Source: CAVZBW01 sp963778465
Lineage (GTDB): Bacteria; Actinomycetota; Acidimicrobiia; Acidimicrobiales; RAAP-2
Reading direction: 5' to 3'
Assembly (NCBI GenBank): GCA_963778465.1
Contig: CAVZUK010000002.1
Location: 310,001-374,000 of the forward strand
Length of the DNA: 64,000 nucleotides
Below the pieces are notes generated by a model, which worked only from the letters and a program-made list of their open reading frames with translations, searched no databases and was not told the origin of the DNA. Below are positions 33,157 through 41,689 of this stretch, piece by piece (the stretch's first letter is position 1; every line of letters begins with the position of its first letter). The position numbers and the translations under genes are program-made.

Positions 33157-33624
33157 GTGCCCGAGCGTGCACCGCTCCGCCTGTACGGGCGGCCCAGCGA
33201 CAAGGCCGAGCTCGACTGGGCGTGGGTGGACGGGCGGCTGTCCGCCGCCGGTACCTACTGGGTCACGGCCCGGACCGACGGGCACCCTCATCCACGTCCG
33301 GTGTGGGGCGTGTGGCGCGGGCACCGCCTCCATTTGAGCGTCGGCACCCCGCGAACCGCCGAGGCACTGGCGGCCGATCCCACGGTCACCGTGCACCTCG
33401 ACAGTGGGACCGAGGTCGTGATCGTCGAGGGCAGGGCCGCCGGCTCGAGCAGCGATCCGGAGGTGTTGGCCCACTACGACCGCAAGTACGACTGGAGCTA
33501 CGACCTCTCCGAGTACGGACCCCTGACGTGCGTGGTTCCCGAGACGGTGCTGGCCTGGCGCACGACCGGATGGGCCGGGCGGGGGAGCTTCCAGCAGACC
33601 GGTCGGTGGCGCTTCCGTCCGTGA
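33157..33624 (+). CDS. Split-barrel FMN/F420-binding protein (pyridoxamine-phosphate oxidase class)
   Basis: A 155-residue protein: LDWAWVDGRLSAAGTYWVTARTDGHPHPRPVWGVWRGHRLHLSVGTPRTAEALAADPTVTVHLDSGTEVVIVEGRAAG is the split barrel with the WVTARTDGHPHPRPVW strand pair. The last part (VLAHYDRKYDWSYDLSEYGPLTCVVPETVLAWRTT) is that of actinobacterial pyridoxamine-5-phosphate-oxidase-like F420-binding proteins, not of true PdxH. GTG 33157 is the nearest in-frame start. It is 47 bases after the RidA-like gene, so they may be co-transcribed. Confidence 0.8.
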   Translation: MPERAPLRLYGRPSDKAELDWAWVDGRLSAAGTYWVTARTDGHPHPRPVWGVWRGHRLHLSVGTPRTAEALAADPTVTVHLDSGTEVVIVEGRAAGSSSDPEVLAHYDRKYDWSYDLSEYGPLTCVVPETVLAWRTTGWAGRGSFQQTGRWRFRP

Positions 33625-33710
33625 TCGTGTCGGGTTGACCGAACGGTCACGATCTCGACGGTGAGAGGCTGTTGGCGCCGGATGGCCATCGCAGTCGAGG
33701 AGGATCGACG

Positions 33711-34202
33711 ATGTCTCACTCGCAGTGGCACAAGATCTATTCCACGAAGGTCGCCGCACCTCCGGAGGTGCTGTTCGGGCTGCTCTCCGATCTTCCCCGT
33801 TACGCCGACTGGCTTCCGGGTTCGGCGCAGTTCTCGGGCACGACCGACGTCGAGCCTTACCCTGTGCAGCGCGGAAGCCGGTACCACGACGGGAAGCCCG
33901 GTCAGCAAGGCAAGGACTGGTGGGGGACGGTGACCGGATTCCAGCCGCCCGGTTCTCTCGACTTCCATCACACCATCACGGTCAAGCAGCTCCGAGCGAC
34001 CGTCGACGTCCACATCCACTACTCCTTCGAGCTCGAGGACGGCGGGACGCAGGTCGGGCGCTGGCTCGTGCTCGACATCGCCATGCCGACCGTCGCGCGG
34101 CCACTGCGGCGGGCGATCACGGGGAGTTTTGACCGGGAGAACGTGCGGACCCTGGCGGCCGTGAAGGCGGCGGCGGAGTCCGGCGCCACTCGGTCGGCTT
34201 AG
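33711..34202 (+). CDS. SRPBCC-family (polyketide cyclase-like) protein
   Basis: A 163-residue protein: HKIYSTKVAAPPEVLFGLLSDLPRYADWLPGSAQFSGTTDVEPYPVQRGSRYHDGK is the classical SRPBCC start (VxAPPExVxxLLxDLxRxxxWLPG), and the C-terminal helix is RPLRRAITGSFDRENVRTLAAVKAAAE. Members bind hydrophobic ligands; nothing more specific can be said. GAGGAGG stands before ATG 33711. Its end overlaps the end of the convergent TetR gene by four bases. Confidence 0.85.
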   Translation: MSHSQWHKIYSTKVAAPPEVLFGLLSDLPRYADWLPGSAQFSGTTDVEPYPVQRGSRYHDGKPGQQGKDWWGTVTGFQPPGSLDFHHTITVKQLRATVDVHIHYSFELEDGGTQVGRWLVLDIAMPTVARPLRRAITGSFDRENVRTLAAVKAAAESGATRSA

Positions 34203-34951
34203 GGGCTGCTCGCCCGAGGGCGCTTCTTCGTGCGGCCGGAGACGGCCGATCCCAGGGGTTGGTTGAGGTAGCGCTGGATGTTGGGGCCGATCAGGTCGAC
34301 GAGCTCGTCCTCGGGAAGGCTGGCCAGGGGTTCGATCTTCCAGACGTAGCGGAGCAACGCGAGGCCCACCATCTGCGAGGTGACGGCGGTGGCCCGGAGC
34401 GCGCGATCCTCGCCGCTCAGACCCTCGGCGGTCACTCCCACCAGCACCTGGGAGATCACGGTTCGCAGCACGTCCATCGCCTGGGGCACGTACGAGGCCG
34501 TGAGGAGCAGCGATCTCATCACCGTGGCCGAGTGCTCGTCGCGCCACGCCGCGACGATCGCGCGGATGCAGGCTTCGCCTCGTTGATCGATCGGGGTGGC
34601 CGCAGCCCCGGCCACCTGTTCGATGAAGGCGGTCGGCGGGGTCAGCGACGCCTGGAGGAGGGCCTCCTTGTCGGCGAAGTAGTAGTGGACGAGGGCGGGG
34701 TCGACGTCGGCGGCCCGCGCCACGGCCCGCATCGAGGTGCCGGCCCAGCCCTCGGTCGCGAACGACTGCCGGGCCGCCTCGAGGATGCGCTCGGCGAGGA
34801 TCCCCGGTTGCTCCTTGTCTCCCGGCTCTCGCCGCCGCCGGCTCTGGGGCTGGCCCTGTCCCCGACCCTGTCCCCGGCCCTGTCCCCGGCCCTGTCCCCG
34901 GCCCTGGGCTACGCCCCCTCGTCGGCTGCTCGAACGGGGGCTTACCGGCAT
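34199..34951 (-). CDS. TetR-family regulator with Gly-Gln-Gly-Arg repeat tail
   Basis: A 250-residue repressor. The first 45 residues are basic and contain four GQGR-type repeats (residues about 18-33). Then GILAERILEAARQSFATEGWAGTSMRAVARAADVDPALVHYYFADKEALLQASL is the helix-turn-helix domain, with VHYYFADKEALL as recognition helix. The ligand-binding part has TetR_C_17-like features (GVTAEGLSGEDRALRATAVTSQMVGLALLRYVWKIEPLAS). The upstream 279 bases to the peptide precursor gene hold an inverted repeat, so it is a candidate regulator of the peptide cassette on the opposite strand. Confidence 0.88.
   Translation of the reverse strand: MPVSPRSSSRRGGVAQGRGQGRGQGRGQGRGQGQPQSRRRREPGDKEQPGILAERILEAARQSFATEGWAGTSMRAVARAADVDPALVHYYFADKEALLQASLTPPTAFIEQVAGAAATPIDQRGEACIRAIVAAWRDEHSATVMRSLLLTASYVPQAMDVLRTVISQVLVGVTAEGLSGEDRALRATAVTSQMVGLALLRYVWKIEPLASLPEDELVDLIGPNIQRYLNQPLGSAVSGRTKKRPRASSP
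34854..34901. repeat. Four 12-bp tandem repeats within the TetR gene
   Basis: CCCTGTCCCCGG (first unit ends in A) repeats four times (34854-34865, 34866-34877, 34878-34889, 34890-34901). On the coding strand it gives Gly-Gln-Gly-Arg per unit. The DNA identity of the last three units shows recent slippage or unequal crossing-over in the basic tail. Confidence 0.9.
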
Positions 34952-35072
34952 GACGCACTTCCTTTCCGCGGGTCGACGGGAGCGCCCGGATGCTGCGCCT
35001 CCCGCTGGCCCCTACTGCTGTTGGCGGGATCAGACCCTAGTCAAAAATATTCATCGAATGGCGAACAGACCC

Positions 35073-35110
35073 TTGCGGAGGGGTGCGAATTCATCATAAG
35101 ATGAATTCGC
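35073..35110 (+). promoter_or_regulatory. Promoter with overlapping 26-bp perfect inverted repeat ahead of the peptide cassette
   Basis: GCGAATTCATC (35085-35095) and GATGAATTCGC (35100-35110) are perfectly complementary 11-base arms around ATAA. TTGCGG (35073-35078) and TAAGAT (35097-35102) are 18 bases apart, so the -10 would lie in the centre of the palindrome. A related ATTCATC occurs at 35049-35055. A dimeric repressor bound here would block the promoter; the TetR gene at 34199-34951 is the candidate. Nothing else is seen in the 279-base gap. Confidence 0.6.
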
Positions 35111-35230
35111 TCGGCGGTCCCGCTCGGGGCTGGCCGGGCGGCATCATCCCAACGACCCGCAGCCGCCTGCATCGCAGACCCGTCGGTCCGACGCGCCTCG
35201 AGCAGGTCGGGAACACGAGGAGGAACCACC

Positions 35231-35506
35231 ATGGACAAGGAGAAGGCCGCAGCCCTGAGCGAGCGTCTCGCGAACGACGAGGCCCTCCGTCAGCGACTCT
35301 CGACGGCGGAGTCCGGCAGTCGCTGGCGCCTCCTGCAGGAGACTGGCCTCGACGTCTCCGCAGAGGACGAGCCGGACATCGACGCCGCCTGCGGCGTTCA
35401 CGAGCTGTCCGAGGAGGACCTGAAGAGCGCCTCCGGCGGAATGGCCGGGGCCGGCTCTTCGTTGCTGGCGAAGGCCGAGCCGATGATGTCTCGGCCGGTC
35501 GGCTAG
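35231..35506 (+). CDS. Nif11-like leader peptide precursor of a secreted peptide (RiPP type)
   Basis: A 91-residue precursor. Residues 1-70 look like a Nif11-type leader: a helical, charged start (AAALSERLANDEALRQRL), a middle with LLQETGLDVSAEDEPDID, then ELSEEDLKSASGG. The last motif (ELSxEEL ... GG) is the classic end of leaders cut by C39 peptidases. The predicted core is residues 71-91, 21 residues beginning MAGAGSSLL and ending SRPVG. It contains three Ser (76, 77, 87), three Met and one Lys but no Cys, Thr, Trp or Tyr; the only Cys (54) is in the leader. GAGGAGG stands at an ideal distance before the ATG. The next three genes are the matching export machinery. Confidence 0.85.
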   Translation: MDKEKAAALSERLANDEALRQRLSTAESGSRWRLLQETGLDVSAEDEPDIDAACGVHELSEEDLKSASGGMAGAGSSLLAKAEPMMSRPVG

Positions 35507-35552
35507 TCGCCGGTCGTCTGACCGTTCGGGCGCAGGCGGCACCTCGCCGACC

Positions 35553-36377
35553 ATGAGCACGACCGTCTTCCGCCGCCAGGCGCTGGCGGGGGCTGCCTCG
35601 CCCGAGCAGCTCGACCAGGTGATGCGCGCGGCGCTGCCGCTGCAATGGGCCGCCCTCGTCGCGCTCCTGCTCGCGGTCACCGCCGCAGTGGTCTGGTCGG
35701 CGGTGACCACCGTCCCGGTCACGGTGACCGGGCGGGGTGGCTACCTCCCGCTCGGGGGCCTCTTGCCGGTCGAGACGCCGGTGACCGGGCGGGTGAGCCC
35801 GACCCCCTCGTTGCGGATCGGCAACCGGGTTCGTGCCGGCCAGGTGCTGGCGGTGGTGAAGACGCCGTCACCGCTCGGCGCTACCGGCGGGGAGAGCTAC
35901 GCAGTGGTCACTCCCCGAGCCGGCGTCGTCGTCGAGGTCAGCCCCGTGGCCGACACCTATGTCGGAGCGGGCAAGGAGCTCGCGGTCGTCGAGCCCGCCG
36001 ATCGGCCCCTGGTCGTCTACGCCTTCGTCGGAACCCAGCAGGCCTCTGAGCTGGCGCCGGGCGTGCCCACCCAGGTCGAGTTCGGCGGTGGCCTGAGCGA
36101 CCGCTTCGGCTACGCCGAGGGCACGGTGGCGACCGTGAGCCGGTACCCGATCCCGCTCGACCAGGTCAGCGCCCTCGTGGCCGACCCCTCGGTGGCGGCG
36201 GCCCTGAGCGGTCTCGGTCCCATCAAGGAGGTGACGGTCGCCCTCGAACCTTCACCCTCTCCGAGCGGGCTGACATGGGCGTCGGGCACAGGCCCGGCAG
36301 CCCGCGTGCCGGCGGGCCTGCCGGTGTCCGTCCGCTTCATGCTCGGCTCGCACCACCCGATCAGCGACGTGCTGTGA
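35553..36377 (+). CDS. HlyD-like membrane fusion protein of the NHLM peptide export system
   Basis: A 274-residue protein. A short cytoplasmic N-terminus (TTVFRRQALAGAASPEQLDQVMRA) precedes one transmembrane helix (residues about 33-51, ALVALLLAVTAAVVWSAV). The external part holds the two halves of a biotinyl-lipoyl-like domain (TGRVSPTPSLRIGNRVRAGQVLAVV, TPRAGVVVEVSPVADTYVGAGKELAVVEP) and a beta-barrel. No long coiled coil is present, as expected for the short NHLM secretion proteins. It is 46 bases after the precursor and overlaps the next gene (GTGA). It should bridge the exporter to the cell exterior. Confidence 0.88.
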   Translation: MSTTVFRRQALAGAASPEQLDQVMRAALPLQWAALVALLLAVTAAVVWSAVTTVPVTVTGRGGYLPLGGLLPVETPVTGRVSPTPSLRIGNRVRAGQVLAVVKTPSPLGATGGESYAVVTPRAGVVVEVSPVADTYVGAGKELAVVEPADRPLVVYAFVGTQQASELAPGVPTQVEFGGGLSDRFGYAEGTVATVSRYPIPLDQVSALVADPSVAAALSGLGPIKEVTVALEPSPSPSGLTWASGTGPAARVPAGLPVSVRFMLGSHHPISDVL

Positions 36378-38650
36378 GTGTCGGCGTGAGCCCCGCCCCG
36401 CCTGCGGAGACCGCGACACCCCCCACGGAGGTCGGCCCCGCCGAGCCCGTCACGACGGCGCAGCGCCGTCGGCGGGTCGACACACCCTCGGTGCTGCAGA
36501 TGGAGGCGCTCGAATGCGGGGCGGCGGCCCTCGGCATCGTTCTCGCCACCTACGGCAAGTGGGTCCCCCTGGAGGAGCTCCGCGTCGCCTGCGGCGTCTC
36601 GCGTGACGGGTCCCGGGCCGACGCCCTCGCCAGGGCGGCGCGGCACTATGGGCTCGCCGCGAAGGGGGTGCGGCTCGACCCACCGGATCTCGACCTCGTC
36701 GCCCTGCCACTCATCGCCTACTGGAACTTCAACCACTTCGTGGTGGTCACCGGCACGTCCCCGCGGGGCGTCCGGCTGCAGGATCCCGCGGTCGGTCGCC
36801 GGCAGGTGACCTGGGCCGAGTTCGACCGGGCGTTCACCGGCGTCGCCATCGCCCTCGAGCCGGGCGAGCACTTCGAGCCCTCCGGACGGGCGCCGTCGGC
36901 GGTCCACGCGCTGCGCGATCGGCTCTCGGGCGCGCACCCGGCACTGACGCTCTGCCTCCTCGCCGGGGTCGGCCTGCTCGTCCCCGGGCTCGCGGTTCCC
37001 GCGGCGGTCCGCATCTTCGTCGACCAGTACCTGGGCGAGGGCGACCGCTCCTGGCTGTGGATCCTGGTCGCCGTCGTCGCCGTGGCCGCCATTGCCCAGC
37101 TGGCGTTCACGCTGCTCCAGCAACGGGTGCTCCTGCGGCTGTCCACCAAGCTCTCGGTCTCGATGTCGAGCCGGTTCTTCGACCACGTGCTGGCGTTGCC
37201 CGTCCGCTTCTTCGCCCAGCGCTACCCGGGCCAGGTGGTCAACCGGGTGGGTCTCAACGACCAGATCGCCCGGCTCCTGTCGAGCCAGCTCTCGGCCACC
37301 CTCCTCAGCGCGGTGACGGCGGTCCTCTACGTGGTCCTGATGGCCGTCTACGACTGGCAGCTCACGATCATCGCCGTAGGTCTGGCCGCCGGCAACGTCG
37401 TCGTCGCACTTTGGGGAGGGCGCAGCCAGCAGGACGCCAACGCACGGGTGGTGCGGACGCACGGTGCGATGGTCGCGACCGCGGTGTCGGCCCTGACCAC
37501 GATCGAGACCGTCAAGGCGACGGGAGACGAGAGCCTCCTGTTCTCCCGGTGGGCCGGCCAGCAGGCCAAGCTCGTCAATGCCGAGCGTGACCTCGTGCAG
37601 TTCGCTTCGGTTTCCGCGGCGGTCCCGGTCGCCGTGATGGGCATGACCACCGCGGCCGTGATCGGCGTGGGTGCCTGGCAGGTCGTCGGTGGCACGCTCA
37701 CCCTGGGCACCCTGGTCGCTTTCCAGGTCCTCGTCGCCGGGTTCACGAGCCCCCTCGGACAGCTGGTCTCCTTCTCCCAGACGGTGCGCCAAGCGGCGGC
37801 CAGCCTCGTCCACCTGGACGACGTGCTGGCGCACCCGGTCGATCCGGGCGCACGTCCCGCCCCCCTCGGCGCCGAACATGGCGGTGGCGCTCCGGCGCAT
37901 CTCACCGCTCTCCCCCGGTCGCGACCGGCGTCGCTCTCCGGGGCCCTCGAGCTGCGCCGGGTGACCTTTGGCTATCAACCGCTCGAGGCCCCCCTGATCG
38001 AGGACTTCTCCCTCAGGGTCGCGCCCGGACAGCGGATCGCCCTCGTCGGAGCGACGGCGAGCGGCAAGTCGACCATCGCCCGCCTCGCGGCGGGCCTCGA
38101 GCGTCCGTGGTCGGGCCAGGTCCTGCTCGACGGCGTCGACCGCGCCGAGCTGCCGGCGGGTTTGGTCGCCGCATCCGTCTCCTTCGTGGATCAAGACATC
38201 CGGCTCTTCGAGGCCTCCGTGCACGACAACCTGTCGCTCTGGGACCCGACGATCCCCGAGGAGGCGGTCGTTCGCGCCGCCACCGACGCGGCCGTGCACG
38301 ACGACATCGTGCGCCGCCCCGGGGGGTACGCACGGATGGTCGCCGAGGGGGGGTCTGACTGGAGCGGAGGCCAGCGCCAGCGACTCGAGATCGCGAGGGC
38401 GCTGTCGACCGACCCGGCCCTCGTCATCCTCGACGAGGCGACCGCAGCATTGGACCCCCTCGTCGAGGCCGCGGTCGACCGCCGCCTTCGAGCCCGCGGC
38501 TGCAGCTGCCTCGTCATCGCCCACCGGCTGTCGACGGTGCGCGACTGCGACGAGATCGTCGTGCTCGAAGGCGGCAGGCCGGTCGAGCGGGGCCGCCACG
38601 ACGAGCTCATCGCCCGGGGCGGTCACTACGCACGCCTGGTCGGGGAGTGA
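36374..38650 (+). CDS. Peptidase C39-containing ABC exporter (NHLM ABC1 type)
   Basis: A 758-residue bifunctional exporter. The N-terminal C39 peptidase has a complete triad: Cys48 in LQMEALECGAAAL, His121 in NFNHFVVV, and Asp137 in LQDPAVGRR. It should cut the precursor after its Gly-Gly pair. Six transmembrane helices (about residues 190-470) follow, then the ATPase: Walker A GATASGKST at 559-567, signature SGGQRQRLEIARAL from 664, Walker B LVILDEATAALD with Asp687 and Glu688, H-loop AHRLSTV. The GTG start overlaps the previous stop, and its own stop overlaps the next start. Peptide maturation and export on one chain is established for this family. Confidence 0.95.
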   Translation: MSVGVSPAPPAETATPPTEVGPAEPVTTAQRRRRVDTPSVLQMEALECGAAALGIVLATYGKWVPLEELRVACGVSRDGSRADALARAARHYGLAAKGVRLDPPDLDLVALPLIAYWNFNHFVVVTGTSPRGVRLQDPAVGRRQVTWAEFDRAFTGVAIALEPGEHFEPSGRAPSAVHALRDRLSGAHPALTLCLLAGVGLLVPGLAVPAAVRIFVDQYLGEGDRSWLWILVAVVAVAAIAQLAFTLLQQRVLLRLSTKLSVSMSSRFFDHVLALPVRFFAQRYPGQVVNRVGLNDQIARLLSSQLSATLLSAVTAVLYVVLMAVYDWQLTIIAVGLAAGNVVVALWGGRSQQDANARVVRTHGAMVATAVSALTTIETVKATGDESLLFSRWAGQQAKLVNAERDLVQFASVSAAVPVAVMGMTTAAVIGVGAWQVVGGTLTLGTLVAFQVLVAGFTSPLGQLVSFSQTVRQAAASLVHLDDVLAHPVDPGARPAPLGAEHGGGAPAHLTALPRSRPASLSGALELRRVTFGYQPLEAPLIEDFSLRVAPGQRIALVGATASGKSTIARLAAGLERPWSGQVLLDGVDRAELPAGLVAASVSFVDQDIRLFEASVHDNLSLWDPTIPEEAVVRAATDAAVHDDIVRRPGGYARMVAEGGSDWSGGQRQRLEIARALSTDPALVILDEATAALDPLVEAAVDRRLRARGCSCLVIAHRLSTVRDCDEIVVLEGGRPVERGRHDELIARGGHYARLVGE

Positions 38651-41529
38651 CGGGGATGCGCCGGACCCTTTCCGGTTCCGTGCCCCTCGTCCTGGACGAT
38701 CCCCACCGGGCGTGGCAGATCAGCGGAGGCGGCGCCCAGGTGTTCGCGGTGGGTTGTCGCGCGAGCTCGCGGCGGTTCCCGCTCTTCTCTCTCGCCCCGG
38801 GCGACTGGGCGCTCCCGGTGCCGTCCGGGGCCCTGGTTCTCGTCGTCGTCGGGATCGACCCGGCGGCGACCGCCGAGGCCGTGCCGCTCCCGTGCGATCT
38901 CGGTCACCCCGGCGCCGGCTGCGAGCCTGCCGAGGTGCTCGCCCGGCCGGGGGCACTCGAGGCGGTCGAGACGTGGATCGAGCGGCTCACGCTCGCCGTC
39001 GGAGAACCCGGGCCGGCGGACGGGATCGCCATCCGTCCCGGAGACCCGACCCGGCTCGACGCCGGGGATCTGGCCTGGTGTGGGCAAGGAACCGTCTGGA
39101 TCGAGATCGCCGACGGACCCCGGTCGGTGGCCTTCTTCGGGGACGAGCCGGCCGACGGCTCTCGGTTGTGCGACGCGGCGCCCGGGTGCGTGCCCCTGCC
39201 TCCCGCCGCCTGGGTGCGCGCCCGCCGACCGACGGTCGTGGCGACGGAGGATGGCCACGCCGCCCTCTCGACCGCCGAGGGTTGGCGCGGACTGGACCGC
39301 TACGAGCGAGCGGTGCTCCGGCGGCTCGGGGCCCGACTCGAGGCACAGGCGGACGACCTTCCCGACCGGCTGGAGCGGCGCGGTGCCCAGGAACGGCGCC
39401 AACGCGAACGGGCGGCGGGACGGCTGTCCCGGGTGCTCGAGCCGGACCGTCGACGGGTGGCCGAGCCCGCCACGGACGACCCGGTGGACCGTTCCCTCGC
39501 CGTGGTCGCCCGGTACCTCGCCGTGTCGCTGCGGCTCCCGCGCGGCCGGCCGTCCGGGGACGTGCTCGATCGTGTGGAGGCGGTGGCCCGGTCGTCGGGC
39601 CTCCGTTCGCGCCGGGTGACCCTCGGTGGGCGATGGTGGCGGGAGAGCGCCGGCGCCCTGGTCGGCACGCGGCTCGACGGCACTCCGGTGGCCCTGCTTC
39701 CGGGGCGGAGCGGCACGGTCGAGATGGTCGATCCCGCAGGCGCCTCTCGCCGGGCGGTCGACTCCGCCGGCGCGGCCTCGCTGGCGGCCCCGGCCGTCAT
39801 GCTGTACCGGCCACTGCCGCCCGGGCCGCTGTCGCTGCGCGAGCTCTACCGGTCGGCGCGCCGGGGTGCCGGGCCCGACGTCCGGCGGATCGTGACCGTC
39901 GGGGTGGCCCTCGGACTCCTCTCGCTCTTCCCGCCGCTCGTCACGGAGTACATCTTCGGGACGGTCGTGCCCGAGCGCCAGGCCGGCGAGCTGGTCGGCC
40001 TCACCGGGCTGCTCTTGGCGTTCGCGGTGTCCACCTACGCCTTCTCGGTGGCGCAGCGCCAGGCCCTGGCCCGGGTCACCGGGCAGATGGGGGCCGAGGC
40101 CCAGGCGGCGCTGTGGGACCGGGTCCTGCGGCTCCCACTCGGCTTCTTCCGGCGCCACAGCGTCGGGTCGATCGCGAGCAAGGTCATGGCCGTCGACCAG
40201 ATCGAGGAGTTGGCAGCGGAATCGGCGAGCGCTTGCATCGCGGTGCTCCCCGTCGCCGTGTTCAACCTCGCGCTGGCCTTCGTCCTCCAGGCCAGGTTGG
40301 CGGCGTTCGCTCTCGCCGTGGTCGTCGTCGGGACCCTCGCGCTGGCCTGGTTCAGCCGCGCCCAGACCCGCCATCTCGCGGCCATGACGGCGGCCGGCGA
40401 GGAGACCTTCGGTCTCGCCACCCAATTGATCGAGGGCATCGCCAAGCTCCGGGTGGCCAATGCCGAGCGCCGCGCCTTCTGCCTCTGGGCGGACCGCTTC
40501 GCCGGCGTCAAGGAGGCATTCGTGACGGCCCAGCGTGGTTTCGCCGTCGTGACCGCGGTCGGTGCCAGCGTCACCACCCTGACCATCCTCGCGATCCTCC
40601 TCGCCGTCGCGACCCTCCCGGTCGGATCGGTGTCGCAGGCGACCTTCATCGCCTTCAACACGGCGTTCGGTCAGGTCCTCGCCGCCACCGTCGCGGTGAC
40701 CGGGGTGGCCGTCTTCGCCGCGCAGGCGAGACCGCTTGCGGAGAGCGTGCTGCCGGTGGTCGGGACGCCGGCCGAGATCTCGGCCGAGGGCGCAGACCCC
40801 GGAGCCCTCTCCGGTGCGATCGAGGTCAGCCACGTGGGCCTCCGTTACGCGGAGGACGCCCCCAAGGCGCTGGACGACGTGTCCCTGGAGCTCGCACCGG
40901 GCGAGTTCGTCGGAGTGGTGGGCCCGTCGGGTTCGGGGAAGTCCACGCTCCTGCGCCTGATGCTCGGCCTCGATCGACCAGGGGTCGGCACCGTGCGCTA
41001 CGACGGCAACGACCTCGCGACCCTCGACCTCCAGGCGGTTCGCCGGCAGATCGGCGTGGTCACCCAGAGCGTCCGGCTGCTCCCCGGAGACGTGCTCACG
41101 AACATCGTGGGCAACCACCGCCTCACCGAGGACGACGCCTGGGCGGCGGCCGAGATCGCCGGCATCGCCGAGGACATTCGTGCCATGCCCATGCAGATGC
41201 ACACCTTCGTCACCGAGGGCTCCTCCACCTTCTCCGGCGGGCAACGCCAAAGGTTGCTCATCGCCCGAGCGGTGGTCGCCAAGCCCCGCATCCTTCTCTT
41301 CGACGAGGCCACGAGCGCCCTCGACAACCGGAGCCAGTCCCGGGTGACGGCCGCGCTCGCTCGCCTGCGGGCGAGCCGGGTGGTGATCGCCCACCGGCTG
41401 TCGACCATCCGGGGGGCCGACCGCATCCTCGTGCTCCAAGGCGGCCGACTCGTGGAGTCCGGCACGTACGGGGCGCTCATGGCGGCGAGGGGGGTCTTCG
41501 CCCGGCTGGCCGAGCGGCAGCTCCAGTGA
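38647..41529 (+). CDS. Second ABC transporter of the NHLM peptide export system
   Basis: A 960-residue protein. The first 330 residues have no C39 peptidase motifs; they are the cyclic-nucleotide-sensor-like region of NHLM ABC2 transporters, rich in beta strands (WALPVPSGALVLVVVGID, WIEIADGPRSVAFFGDEP). Six transmembrane helices follow (about 415-700). The ATPase has Walker A GPSGSGKST (759-767), signature FSGGQRQRLLIARAVV (862-877), Walker B ILLFDEATSALD (Asp886, Glu887) and AHRLSTI. With the partner ABC gene it completes the two-transporter set typical of NHLM clusters. GTG 38647 overlaps the previous stop; an ATG nine bases later is possible. Confidence 0.92.
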   Translation: MTGMRRTLSGSVPLVLDDPHRAWQISGGGAQVFAVGCRASSRRFPLFSLAPGDWALPVPSGALVLVVVGIDPAATAEAVPLPCDLGHPGAGCEPAEVLARPGALEAVETWIERLTLAVGEPGPADGIAIRPGDPTRLDAGDLAWCGQGTVWIEIADGPRSVAFFGDEPADGSRLCDAAPGCVPLPPAAWVRARRPTVVATEDGHAALSTAEGWRGLDRYERAVLRRLGARLEAQADDLPDRLERRGAQERRQRERAAGRLSRVLEPDRRRVAEPATDDPVDRSLAVVARYLAVSLRLPRGRPSGDVLDRVEAVARSSGLRSRRVTLGGRWWRESAGALVGTRLDGTPVALLPGRSGTVEMVDPAGASRRAVDSAGAASLAAPAVMLYRPLPPGPLSLRELYRSARRGAGPDVRRIVTVGVALGLLSLFPPLVTEYIFGTVVPERQAGELVGLTGLLLAFAVSTYAFSVAQRQALARVTGQMGAEAQAALWDRVLRLPLGFFRRHSVGSIASKVMAVDQIEELAAESASACIAVLPVAVFNLALAFVLQARLAAFALAVVVVGTLALAWFSRAQTRHLAAMTAAGEETFGLATQLIEGIAKLRVANAERRAFCLWADRFAGVKEAFVTAQRGFAVVTAVGASVTTLTILAILLAVATLPVGSVSQATFIAFNTAFGQVLAATVAVTGVAVFAAQARPLAESVLPVVGTPAEISAEGADPGALSGAIEVSHVGLRYAEDAPKALDDVSLELAPGEFVGVVGPSGSGKSTLLRLMLGLDRPGVGTVRYDGNDLATLDLQAVRRQIGVVTQSVRLLPGDVLTNIVGNHRLTEDDAWAAAEIAGIAEDIRAMPMQMHTFVTEGSSTFSGGQRQRLLIARAVVAKPRILLFDEATSALDNRSQSRVTAALARLRASRVVIAHRLSTIRGADRILVLQGGRLVESGTYGALMAARGVFARLAERQLQ

Positions 41530-41547
41530 GCGCGGCGGCGTGATCGT

Positions 41548-41568
41548 CCCGTGTCCAGCGCGGACGGG
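41548..41568 (+). terminator. Stem-loop after the peptide export genes
   Basis: GTCC-AGCGC-GGAC (41553-41565) is flanked by CCC (41548-41550) and GGG (41566-41568), giving a seven-base stem with a two-base bulge. It lies 19 bases after the ABC2 stop and about 120 bases before the phosphoesterase start, so it could end the cassette transcript. Confidence 0.35.
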
Positions 41569-41689
41569 ATCCGCGTGTGCGGCGCAGATGGGTGACAAGA
41601 GGCTTCTTTGCAGACGCGATGTGTTACAGCGACGGTGGCACGGGCAGGGCAGGGCGACCGACGAGAAGGACGAGAAGGAGGAGGACCTG

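Noticed and set aside
34854..34901. The 12-base tandem repeats as a CRISPR array.
   Set aside because: Units are contiguous without spacers and lie within a reading frame.
35231..35506. The peptide precursor as a lanthipeptide or thiopeptide.
   Set aside because: The predicted core has no Cys or Thr, and no lanthionine synthetase, cyclodehydratase or related enzyme gene is present in the window.
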